DNA of 5,289 nucleotides from an uncultured Actinomycetes bacterium (GTDB lineage Bacteria > Actinomycetota > Acidimicrobiia > Acidimicrobiales > RAAP-2): NCBI GenBank assembly GCA_903893955.1, contig CAITOG010000178.1, positions 1-5,289 on the forward strand, read 5' to 3'. Below, one piece after another: positions 1 to 5,289 of the stretch (its first letter is position 1; every line of letters begins with the position of its first letter). The notes below the pieces were generated by a model that had not been told where the DNA came from, ran no database searches, and saw only the letters and a list, made by a program, of their open reading frames with translations. The position numbers and the translations under genes were made by a program.

Positions 1-2
1 CG

Positions 3-188
3 TTCCACTACCACCGCCCGGTGCTGGTGGGTGACGTCCTGGTCGGCGAGGGGACCATCGTCGACGCCTATGCCAAGGAGTCCAAGGGCAAGACGATGAC
101 CTTCGTCGTCACCGAGACGATCTGGAAGGACCGAGCCACCGGGGAGCCCGTCGTGACGTCACGGTTCAACATCATCCACCGCATCTGA
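3..188 (+). CDS. HotDog-fold acyl-CoA dehydratase, FAS1-like/MaoC N-terminal type (3' part only)
   Basis: This is the last 61 codons of a gene that begins before the window; the TGA is at 186-188. The visible protein starts FHYHRPVLVGDVLVGEGTIV and ends in a run of beta-strand-like residues (SRFNIIHRI). The F-x-x-x-R-P-x-x-V-G-D-x-L pattern followed by an alternating hydrophobic region is typical of the FAS1-like dehydratase (MaoC_dehydrat_N) half of HotDog hydratases. In actinobacteria such proteins often pair with a catalytic MaoC protein, as in the HadA/HadB dehydratase or the ChsH1/ChsH2 steroid hydratase. It stops directly after the HotDog fold, so there is no C-terminal DUF35 domain as in full ChsH2. 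The active-site D/H motif is not in the visible part. A possible partner is the MaoC gene at 2511. The family call is fairly sure; the substrate is unknown. Confidence 0.82.
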   Translation, partial: FHYHRPVLVGDVLVGEGTIVDAYAKESKGKTMTFVVTETIWKDRATGEPVVTSRFNIIHRI

Positions 189-191
189 GGT

Positions 192-213
192 CGACGCGGG
201 ATCGCCCGCGTCG
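192..213 (+). terminator. Perfect 9-bp GC-rich hairpin just after a stop codon
   Basis: CGACGCGGG (192-200) and CCCGCGTCG (205-213) are exact reverse complements around the 4-nt loop ATCG. The stem starts 3 nt after the stop codon of the preceding gene. No T-tract follows, so it is not a classical intrinsic terminator, but high-GC actinobacteria often have U-less hairpins at gene ends. It could end or attenuate the upstream transcript, or protect its 3' end. The hairpin is plain in the sequence; the terminator role is inferred. Confidence 0.5.
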
Positions 214-231
214 CCCCTGGTGCGCGAGACT

Positions 232-249
232 TCTAGAACACGTTCTAGA
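232..249. promoter_or_regulatory. KstR-like TetR-family operator (18-bp palindrome)
   Basis: TCTAGAACACGTTCTAGA is a palindrome with perfect 8-bp arms (TCTAGAAC / GTTCTAGA) around a central AC. Positions 234-247 fit TnnAACnnGTTnnA, the published core of the operator bound by KstR, the TetR-family repressor of cholesterol catabolism in mycobacteria and rhodococci. It lies between the hairpin at 192-213 and the ribosome site GAGGAG (252-257) of the acyl-CoA dehydrogenase, ending 13 nt before its start codon. A repressor here would block transcription of the downstream cluster, probably lifted by a CoA-thioester ligand as known for KstR. No clear -35/-10 pair could be assigned; the -10 may lie inside or just upstream of the palindrome. 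Another TetR-type regulator with a similar site cannot be excluded. Confidence 0.75.
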
Positions 250-262
250 TCGAGGAGCGCCC

Positions 263-2482
263 ATGCCCATCGGCATCAGCGAAGACCACGTCGAGCTGCA
301 GCAGACCATCCGACGCTTTGCCGTCGAGCAGCTGGCCGGACGAGCGCGTGCCAACCTCGATCTCGAGGTCGTCGAGGGCGACGAGACCTTGCGCGAGCTC
401 AGCGAAATGGGGCTAACCGGCATCCACGTGGCCGCGGAGCTCGGTGGCGAGGGCGCGACCTTCATGGAGCTGTGCCTTGTGGCCGAAGAGCTTGGCCGGG
501 TCGCAGCGCCCGGGGGCTACCTCACCACGGCGCTGGCCGCAGGCCTCCTTGAGCGCGGCGCCAGCGCAGAGCTCGCCGCTGCCTTGGTGCCACGCATCCT
601 GGTCGGTGATCTGACCGCGACCGTGGCACTCCTCGGGCCAGTTCGCTCGGTGCTGTGCGCCAAGGCTGAGGCTGGCCACCTGCTGGTCACCGGGACGCTC
701 GATGCTGTCCTCGCCGGTCACGCTGGGCTCTTGCTTGTCGCCGTCGACGATGGCACTGGTGCGCGCCTGGTCGCACTCGACCTCGACTCGCCCGGCGTCG
801 AGGTTGCTGAGCACATCGGCCTCGATCCGACCCGGCGCGCTTCGACGATCACCTTCGACCAGGTGGCGGTACCGATCGAGCGGCGATTGGATGGGCTGTC
901 GATCCCGATGGCACGAGCGATGTGCGTCACGCTCGCCGCAGCCGAGCTGACGGGCGTGGCACGCGCCTGTCTCGAGCAGGCGACCGAACACGCAACCTCA
1001 AGAATCCAGTTCGGCCGCCCCATCGGTCAGTTCCAGGCCGTGAAGCACCGGCTCGCGAACCTCTTGCTTCGCGTCGAGCAGATGACGGCCCTGGTGTGGG
1101 ATGGGGCGCAGGCCATCGATCACGTCACCGATGAGGCAAGCGAGCTCGAGGCCGTGCTGTGCGCTGAGGCTGCGGGAGCGCTGGCGATCGACGGCGCGGT
1201 CGATGCAGCTCGCGATGCGATCCAGATCCTCGGCGGCATGGGGTTCACCTGGGAGCACGATGCGCACATCTTCCTCAGGCGAGCGCTCATGCTCCGTGGC
1301 CTGCTCGGTTCCTCTTCGTCAGCGCGTCGAGTGGTCGCTCGGCTGGCACTCGAAGGGGCTCGTCGACAGCTCGGCATCGACCTTCCAGACGAGGCCGCTG
1401 CGCTCCGGGAGGAGCTCACGCCGATCGTCGAGGAGATCGCTGCGGCTGATCCCTCGGAGCGGACCGCCCTGCTTGGCGAGCGGGGCCTCTGGTTCCCTCA
1501 CTGGCCGGTGCCGTTCGGGCGCGGGGCCGGCGCGGTCGAGCAACTGGTCATCGATGAGCTGCTCGCCGAGCATGGTGTCAGGCGGCCGCCAGCACACGTC
1601 ACCGCTTGGGCGCTCCCCACGCTGATCGCCCATGGAACGCCGGAGCAACAGGAACGCTTCGTCGCGCCTTCGATCAGGGGTGAGGTGATCTGGTGCCAGC
1701 TGTTCTCAGAGCCTGGTGCTGGCAGCGACCTCGCATCGCTCTCGACTCGTGCGACGAAGGTCGACGGTGGCTGGCAGATCGACGGGCAGAAGGTCTGGAC
1801 ATCTGCCGCTCGGTGGGCGAAGTACGGGATCCTGCTCGCTCGCTCCGATGCAAGCGGACCCAAGCATGCCGGCATCACCTACTTCGTGCTCGACATGGCG
1901 GCCGACGGAGTCGACATCCGACCGCTCCGCGAGATCACCGGTGAGGCGCTGTTCAACGAGGTGTTCCTCGATGGCGTCTTCATCCCTGACGATTGCGTCA
2001 TCGGCACCGTCAATGACGGCTGGCGACTCGCTCGGACGACCTTGGCCAACGAGCGCGTGGCTCTGGCCTCGGCGAGCGCCTTCGGCGATGGTCTCGAAAC
2101 GGTCCTTGAGGTCCTCGACGATCGCGAGCCTGATGATGCGGAGCTCGACCATCTCGGCAAGCTCCTCGTGGATGCGCAGTCGCTGGCCCAGATGCGGCAT
2201 CGTTCGGTCCTTCGCAGCGTCTTCGGGCTCGAGCCTGGCTCTGAGGCCAGTCTCGCCAAGCTGCTCGGGGCAGAGCACGACCAGGACGTCGCCTACTTCG
2301 GCCTCGACATCCTCGGGCCGCTCGGACCAACAGCCGTCGAGGGAACGCCGGCGTACTTCGCTCGGCAGGTCCTCCACACCCTCTGCCTGACGATTGCAGG
2401 TGGCACCTCTGAGGTGCAGCGAAACGTGATCGGCGAGCGGATGCTGGGCCTGCCCCGGGATCCTGAGCCCCAGACGACCTGA
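263..2482 (+). CDS. Fused double-domain acyl-CoA dehydrogenase, FadE34-like
   Basis: A 739-residue flavoprotein, about twice the usual 380-400 residues of an acyl-CoA dehydrogenase. It should desaturate an acyl-CoA at C2-C3 using FAD. Residues 1 to about 375 form one copy: the middle region is degenerate, but the C-terminal part keeps R247 in RIQFGRPIGQFQAVKH and LGGMGFTWEH (323-332), used to bind FAD. Residues from about 380 to 739 form the second copy, with FSEPGAGSD (481-489), WTS (512-514) and AGGTSEVQRN (712-721). The usual base (Glu376 of MCAD) is replaced by G713; E597, in LANERVAL, lines up by eye with the alternative base of isovaleryl-CoA dehydrogenase. The halves look complementary, as in the heteromeric and fused (FadE34/ChsE3) dehydrogenases of steroid side-chain degradation. 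The start follows GAGGAG (252-257) with 5-nt spacing and a KstR-like operator. Family sure; the steroid substrate is inferred. Confidence 0.95.
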   Translation: MPIGISEDHVELQQTIRRFAVEQLAGRARANLDLEVVEGDETLRELSEMGLTGIHVAAELGGEGATFMELCLVAEELGRVAAPGGYLTTALAAGLLERGASAELAAALVPRILVGDLTATVALLGPVRSVLCAKAEAGHLLVTGTLDAVLAGHAGLLLVAVDDGTGARLVALDLDSPGVEVAEHIGLDPTRRASTITFDQVAVPIERRLDGLSIPMARAMCVTLAAAELTGVARACLEQATEHATSRIQFGRPIGQFQAVKHRLANLLLRVEQMTALVWDGAQAIDHVTDEASELEAVLCAEAAGALAIDGAVDAARDAIQILGGMGFTWEHDAHIFLRRALMLRGLLGSSSSARRVVARLALEGARRQLGIDLPDEAAALREELTPIVEEIAAADPSERTALLGERGLWFPHWPVPFGRGAGAVEQLVIDELLAEHGVRRPPAHVTAWALPTLIAHGTPEQQERFVAPSIRGEVIWCQLFSEPGAGSDLASLSTRATKVDGGWQIDGQKVWTSAARWAKYGILLARSDASGPKHAGITYFVLDMAADGVDIRPLREITGEALFNEVFLDGVFIPDDCVIGTVNDGWRLARTTLANERVALASASAFGDGLETVLEVLDDREPDDAELDHLGKLLVDAQSLAQMRHRSVLRSVFGLEPGSEASLAKLLGAEHDQDVAYFGLDILGPLGPTAVEGTPAYFARQVLHTLCLTIAGGTSEVQRNVIGERMLGLPRDPEPQTT

Positions 2483-2510
2483 ACAACCACGAGACCAAGG
2501 AGCACACCTG

Positions 2511-2930
2511 ATGGGTTCGAACATCACCGCCGCTGAAATCACCGTCGGCATGGAGGCGCCGGTGCTGCGCCACACCCTCACCCGAACCGACCTCGTCCGC
2601 TATGCAGGAGCCTCTGGGGACTTCAACCCCATGCACCACGACGAGGTGAAGGCCGCTGCGGCTGGTCAGCCGAGCGTGTTCGGCCACGGGATGCTCTCGA
2701 TGGGGTTCCTCGGCTCAGCGATCACCGCCTTTGTCGGCGCTGGCCGCGTGGTCGACTACTCCGTGCGCTTCGCCCGTCAGACCTGGCCGGGCGAGGAGCT
2801 GATCACGAGCGTGGTGGTCGCTGGACTGCGCGAAGAGGATGGCCGGACGCTGGTCGACCTCGACGTCAGGCTGTCGAACGCTGATGGCGAGGAGAAGGTG
2901 GTCGGGAACGCCACCGCGCTGGTCGACTGA
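2511..2930 (+). CDS. MaoC-type (R)-specific enoyl-CoA hydratase
   Basis: A 139-residue single HotDog protein, normal length for a MaoC subunit. The hydratase-2 signature is intact: YAGASGDFNPMHHD (31-44), with D37, N39 and H42 in the positions of the catalytic Asp/His dyad and its neighbours, followed by FGHGMLSMG (57-65). It should add water to a trans-2-enoyl-CoA, the product of the dehydrogenase encoded just upstream, and act in the cytoplasm. AAGGAG (2497-2502), 8 nt before the ATG, supports the start. It lies 28 nt after the dehydrogenase and 37 nt before the oxidoreductase, so co-transcription is likely. In ChsH1/ChsH2- and HadAB-type enzymes a protein like this supplies the catalytic residues while a FAS1-like HotDog partner helps hold the substrate; the gene fragment at 3-188 could be such a partner. 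It could also act alone as a homodimer, or as a 3-hydroxyacyl dehydratase. Confidence 0.92.
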   Translation: MGSNITAAEITVGMEAPVLRHTLTRTDLVRYAGASGDFNPMHHDEVKAAAAGQPSVFGHGMLSMGFLGSAITAFVGAGRVVDYSVRFARQTWPGEELITSVVVAGLREEDGRTLVDLDVRLSNADGEEKVVGNATALVD

Positions 2931-2954
2931 TCTCGAGCCGACTGAGCTCGTCAA

Positions 2955-2962
2955 GGGGGGAA
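2955..2962 (+). promoter_or_regulatory. Ribosome binding site fixing the start of the luciferase-like gene
   Basis: GGGGGGAA lies 5 nt before the ATG at 2968. The open frame extends upstream to an ATG at 2839, inside the preceding hydratase gene, but that one lacks a good ribosome site and would add 43 residues unlike the family. The site therefore favours 2968. Confidence 0.7.
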
Positions 2963-2967
2963 GCACG

Positions 2968-3855
2968 ATGAAGATTGGGGTGGCGCTGCCGACGATGGCA
3001 GCCGGCTACACCGGGCCGCTCCTGCGTGAGTGGTGCTCGATGGTCGATCAGGGTCCGTACTCCTCGATCTCAACAGGAGAGCGGCTGACGTTCGTCAATC
3101 CTGAGCTGATCTCGACGCTGTCGGCATGTGCAGCGCTGACCGAGCGAGTCGACGTCCTGGCCAACATCGTGGTGGCGGGCCTCCACCGGCCAGCGATGCT
3201 CGCCAAGCAGCTGGCCACGATCGACGTCTTGTCAGAGGGTCGCCTCGTGGTCGGCCTCGGCGTCGGCGGCCGCCCCCATGATTATCAGGCCGTCGATGCA
3301 CCCTTCCGCTCCCGCCATGACACCGTCGACGAGCTCGCGGCCCGGCTCCGAGAGCTCTGGGCTGGCGTCCCGCCGTTTGAGGGCGCAGATCCGATCGGGC
3401 CGGCATGCACCCAACCGGGTGGTCCTCGTCTCCTCTCTGGAGCGATGGGCCCGAAGGGGCTCGCCCGTGCTGCACGCTGGGCGGATGGCATCACGGGGTT
3501 CTCGGTCTCTGGCGACCCCAAGGAGGTCGCCTTGGCGGCGTTGGGCGCCCGTCAGGCTTGGGAAGCCGCCAGTCGGGAGGAAGAGCCGTGGCTCGGAACT
3601 GGCACCTTCTGCACGCTCGGTGTGCCTGACTCGCTCGGCGTCCTCCAGCGCTTCGCTGCGACCTATCTGGGCTTCCTCGGGACCGAGATGGCGGAGGCAG
3701 TTGCCCAGTCGCTCACCGTGGCGACCCCTGCTGAGCTCAATCGCGTCCTCGACGGGGCAGAAGAGGTCGGCATCGAAGAGTTCACCCTCGTGCCGGGAAC
3801 CTGGGACCCCGCCTGTCTCGAAGCGATGACCGAGGTCGTCGAGGCGCGCGTCTGA
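2968..3855 (+). CDS. Luciferase-like (LLM) flavin/F420-dependent oxidoreductase
   Basis: A 295-residue protein of the bacterial luciferase-like superfamily (TIM-barrel enzymes using FMN or coenzyme F420). The start gives the typical first strand MKIGVALPTM. The family hallmark is clear: TERVDVLANIVV then LSEGRLVVGLGVGGRPHDY (88-106), and later GAMGPKGLARAARWADGITGF, the usual phosphate/cofactor-side strand. The length is near the family norm (about 280-340) and no break is seen. Members include F420-dependent dehydrogenases/reductases and flavin monooxygenases; sequence reading alone does not tell which cofactor is used. It sits 37 nt after the MaoC gene and 64 nt before the SDR gene, so it probably belongs to the same transcript. 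An oxidoreductive step on the same CoA ester or on a ring substrate is a reasonable inference, but the reaction is unknown. Confidence 0.92.
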   Translation: MKIGVALPTMAAGYTGPLLREWCSMVDQGPYSSISTGERLTFVNPELISTLSACAALTERVDVLANIVVAGLHRPAMLAKQLATIDVLSEGRLVVGLGVGGRPHDYQAVDAPFRSRHDTVDELAARLRELWAGVPPFEGADPIGPACTQPGGPRLLSGAMGPKGLARAARWADGITGFSVSGDPKEVALAALGARQAWEAASREEEPWLGTGTFCTLGVPDSLGVLQRFAATYLGFLGTEMAEAVAQSLTVATPAELNRVLDGAEEVGIEEFTLVPGTWDPACLEAMTEVVEARV

Positions 3856-3923
3856 TGGCGGCCCGTCTCGGAGATGCCGCCGGATCGACGAATGACCACA
3901 CGACCAGGGGAGGCACGACATGA
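3855..3923 (+). CDS. Possible 22-codon mini-ORF coupling two genes
   Basis: An ATG at 3855 overlaps the stop codon of the luciferase-like gene (TGATG), and the frame runs 22 codons to a TGA at 3921-3923 that overlaps the ATG of the SDR gene (ATGA). The predicted peptide is MAARLGDAAGSTNDHTTRGG plus two threonines; it has no hydrophobic segment and resembles no family I know. A weak GAGG lies at 3841-3844, 10 nt upstream. Exact start/stop overlaps at both ends fit translational coupling across the gap, but in high-GC DNA so short a frame can easily arise by chance. Low confidence. Confidence 0.2.
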   Translation: MAARLGDAAGSTNDHTTRGGTT

Positions 3924-4843
3924 GCATCGACCTGACAGGCTCGACCATCTTGGTGACCGGGGTGACCGGCCAGGTGGCGACGCCGATGGCGCTGCGCTTG
4001 GCCGAGAGCGCCACGGTGCTCGGTGCTGCACGGTTCTCGAATCCGGCCAAGCGAGAGGAGCTCGAAGCCGGTGGGGTGTCGTGCATCACCATGGATCTCG
4101 AGGCGGGAGACGTCGCAGCAATCCCAGAGGGGATCGACTATGTCCTGAACTTCGCGGTGGCCAAGACCAACGACTGGAACCGCGATCTCGACGCCAATGC
4201 GGGCGGGGTGCTGTCCCTCATGGAGCGTGTGGCTGGTGCGAAGGCCTTCGTGCACTGCTCGTCGACCGCCGTGTACAAGCCGATGGGCCACCACGTCTTC
4301 ACCGAGGAAGGCCCGTACGGCGACAACCACGGGGTCTGGGAGTTCCTGCGTACCTATTCGACCTCCAAGATCGCAGCTGAGACTGCAGTCCGCTGGGCGG
4401 CAAAGCGCTTCGATCTCCCGACCACGATCGCTCGGCTCTCTGTCCCGTACGGCGACAACGGCGGTTGGCCTGCGATCCACCTCGAGATGATGCTGAACGG
4501 CTCGAAGATCCCGGTGCACACCGATGACCCGTCGACGTACCACCCCATCCACGAGGATGACATCGTAGGGATGGTCCCAGGGCTACTCGGTGCGGCAGGC
4601 GTGCCGGCAACCACGCTCAACTGGGGCGGCACCGACCCGGTGTCGGTGGAGGAGTGGTGCTCCTACATGGCTGAGATCTGTGGGCTCGAGGTGGCCTTCG
4701 AGAAGACCGACGCCACCATCGACTCGGTCATGGTCGACCTGAGTCGGCTCCACGAGCGCGTGGGCGCCACCACGGTCGGATGGCGAGATGGCCTTCGACG
4801 CATGATCGAAGCGCGTCATCCCGAACTGCTTCACGCGCCCTGA
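3920..4843 (+). CDS. Extended SDR, NAD(P)-dependent epimerase/dehydratase family
   Basis: A 307-residue Rossmann-fold oxidoreductase of the extended short-chain dehydrogenase type. The dinucleotide motif is VTGVTGQVA (12-20: G14, G17, A20). The catalytic triad region is CSSTAVY (S114-S115-T116) and YSTSK (Y146, K150), so the enzyme should be active. After residue 180 comes the substrate domain, with YHPIHEDDIV and LNWGGTDPVSVEEW typical of this family. AGGGGAGG (3906-3913) lies 6 nt before the ATG. Relatives act on nucleotide sugars, 3-beta-hydroxysteroids or other alcohols; nothing here picks one. No other sugar genes are near, so a role on a hydroxyl of the compound handled by the upstream acyl-CoA genes is more likely than sugar epimerisation, but this is inference from context. 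It is the last gene of the apparent operon. Confidence 0.92.
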   Translation: MSIDLTGSTILVTGVTGQVATPMALRLAESATVLGAARFSNPAKREELEAGGVSCITMDLEAGDVAAIPEGIDYVLNFAVAKTNDWNRDLDANAGGVLSLMERVAGAKAFVHCSSTAVYKPMGHHVFTEEGPYGDNHGVWEFLRTYSTSKIAAETAVRWAAKRFDLPTTIARLSVPYGDNGGWPAIHLEMMLNGSKIPVHTDDPSTYHPIHEDDIVGMVPGLLGAAGVPATTLNWGGTDPVSVEEWCSYMAEICGLEVAFEKTDATIDSVMVDLSRLHERVGATTVGWRDGLRRMIEARHPELLHAP

Positions 4844-4893
4844 GGATCGAAGGCTGCCCCGATCGAGGTGCATCGTCTGCGGACGCCCACCCC

Positions 4894-4899
4894 TAGCCT
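4894..4899 (+). promoter_or_regulatory. -10 element of a probable leaderless promoter
   Basis: TAGCCT fits the actinobacterial -10 pattern TANNNT. If its last T is at -7, transcription would start at 4906, exactly on a GTG directly followed in frame by the ATG at 4909. No good ribosome site precedes the start, which fits leaderless translation. No convincing -35 box was seen. This marks a new transcription unit after the SDR gene. Confidence 0.5.
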
Positions 4900-4908
4900 G
4901 AAGCGGTG

Positions 4909-5289
4909 ATGAGCGAGCTGGTCGCACTGCCGATGTTTCCCCTCTCGGGAGTCCACTTTCCGGGCCAGGACGTGCCACTCCACGTCTTCGAGCCTCGGTA
5001 CCGAGCGCTCGTCGACGATGTGCTCGCCGGCAACCAGGAGTTCGGAACAGCGCTGATCTCGGGGGGTTGTGAGGTCGGCGGTGGTGATCGACGAACTGGC
5101 GTGGGCACTTTGCTCAAGGTCCAGCTCGCTGCGCCCTTCGAGGACGGACGGTGGCTGCTCGTGACGAGGGGGATCGAGCGGATCCGCATCGTGTCGTGGC
5201 TCGACGACGACCCCTATCCCCGAGCACTCGTCGATCTGAGTCCGAGCGCTCCCGCTGACGACGTCGGCGATCTCCTCGGGCGAGCCGCC
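4909..5289 (+). CDS. Lon substrate-binding (LON N-terminal) domain protein, 5' part
   Basis: The frame is open to the window edge (127 codons), so the gene is incomplete. The beginning matches the Lon N-terminal/PUA-like domain: ALPMFPL (6-12), then FPG (17-19) and LHVFEPRYRALV (24-35), followed by the usual FGTALISGG strand and LLVTRGIERIRI. Actinobacteria often carry a stand-alone protein of about 200 residues with only this domain and no ATPase or protease part; whether that holds here lies beyond the window. Its precise role is poorly known, perhaps in binding protein or peptide substrates. The start is ATG 4909 or the in-frame GTG at 4906, behind a TAGCCT promoter element without a ribosome site. 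It is 65 nt after the SDR gene and looks unrelated to the acyl-CoA cluster. Confidence 0.9.
   Translation, partial: MSELVALPMFPLSGVHFPGQDVPLHVFEPRYRALVDDVLAGNQEFGTALISGGCEVGGGDRRTGVGTLLKVQLAAPFEDGRWLLVTRGIERIRIVSWLDDDPYPRALVDLSPSAPADDVGDLLGRAA

Noticed and set aside
1706..2581. Long open frame on the - strand (291 codons)
   Set aside because: It lies wholly opposite the acyl-CoA dehydrogenase and the start of the MaoC gene, whose proteins carry clear family motifs. Its translation shows no recognisable domain; such shadows are common in high-GC DNA.
2934..2950. Small inverted repeat CGAGC / GCTCG after the MaoC gene
   Set aside because: Only a 5-bp stem with a 7-nt loop and no T-tract, between closely spaced genes of one apparent operon; too weak for a terminator.
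2839..2967. Upstream extension of the luciferase-like gene to the ATG at 2839
   Set aside because: It would overlap the hydratase gene by 92 nt, lacks a good ribosome site and adds residues foreign to the family; the ATG at 2968 has GGGGGGAA at proper spacing and begins with the expected first beta strand.
3232..4092. Long open frame on the - strand (286 codons) opposite the luciferase-like and SDR genes
   Set aside because: Its translation is low-complexity and rich in Arg/Gly/Ser without domain motifs, and it crosses two well-supported genes on the other strand.
4844..4893. Possible terminator after the SDR gene (GATCG / CGATC repeat)
   Set aside because: Only 5 bp of pairing around a 10-nt loop with no T-tract; GATCG is frequent throughout this DNA, so this is not distinguishable from chance.

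Overview
The window is dense, high-GC coding DNA with every recognisable gene on the + strand, short gaps and actinobacterial-type signals: GGAG-rich ribosome sites, a TANNNT leaderless promoter and a KstR-like operator. It looks like chromosome from an actinomycete. The acyl-CoA/hydratase/luciferase-like gene mix would suit a mycobacterium-related or acidimicrobial lineage, but the sequence alone does not fix the taxon. No mobile elements, CRISPR arrays or RNA genes were seen.

Layout: (1) 3-188 is the tail of a HotDog-fold hydratase of the FAS1-like/MaoC N-terminal type, followed at once by a perfect 9-bp hairpin (192-213). (2) 232-249 is an 18-bp palindrome that matches the KstR cholesterol-regulon consensus TnnAACnnGTTnnA at 234-247. 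It sits 13 nt before the next start codon. (3) 263-4843 is a four-gene, same-strand cluster with gaps of 28, 37 and 64 nt: a double-length (fused) acyl-CoA dehydrogenase resembling mycobacterial FadE34, a MaoC-type (R)-enoyl-CoA hydratase, a luciferase-like flavin/F420-dependent oxidoreductase, and an extended SDR (epimerase/dehydratase type). The last gap holds a possible 22-codon mini-ORF coupled to both neighbours. (4) From about 4894 a new transcription unit begins with a leaderless-type promoter and the N-terminal part of a Lon substrate-binding-domain protein that runs off the window.

How the genes may work together: the dehydrogenase would make an alpha,beta-unsaturated acyl-CoA. The MaoC hydratase, perhaps paired with the HotDog protein at the left edge, would add water to it. 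The SDR and the luciferase-like enzyme are oxidoreductases whose substrates cannot be read from sequence. The KstR-like operator together with a FadE34-like enzyme makes degradation of a sterol or other polycyclic side chain the best working hypothesis, and it remains an inference. There is no strong evidence for a wholly new system. The most interesting points are the operator, the asymmetric fused dehydrogenase and the two unassigned oxidoreductases under the same apparent control.
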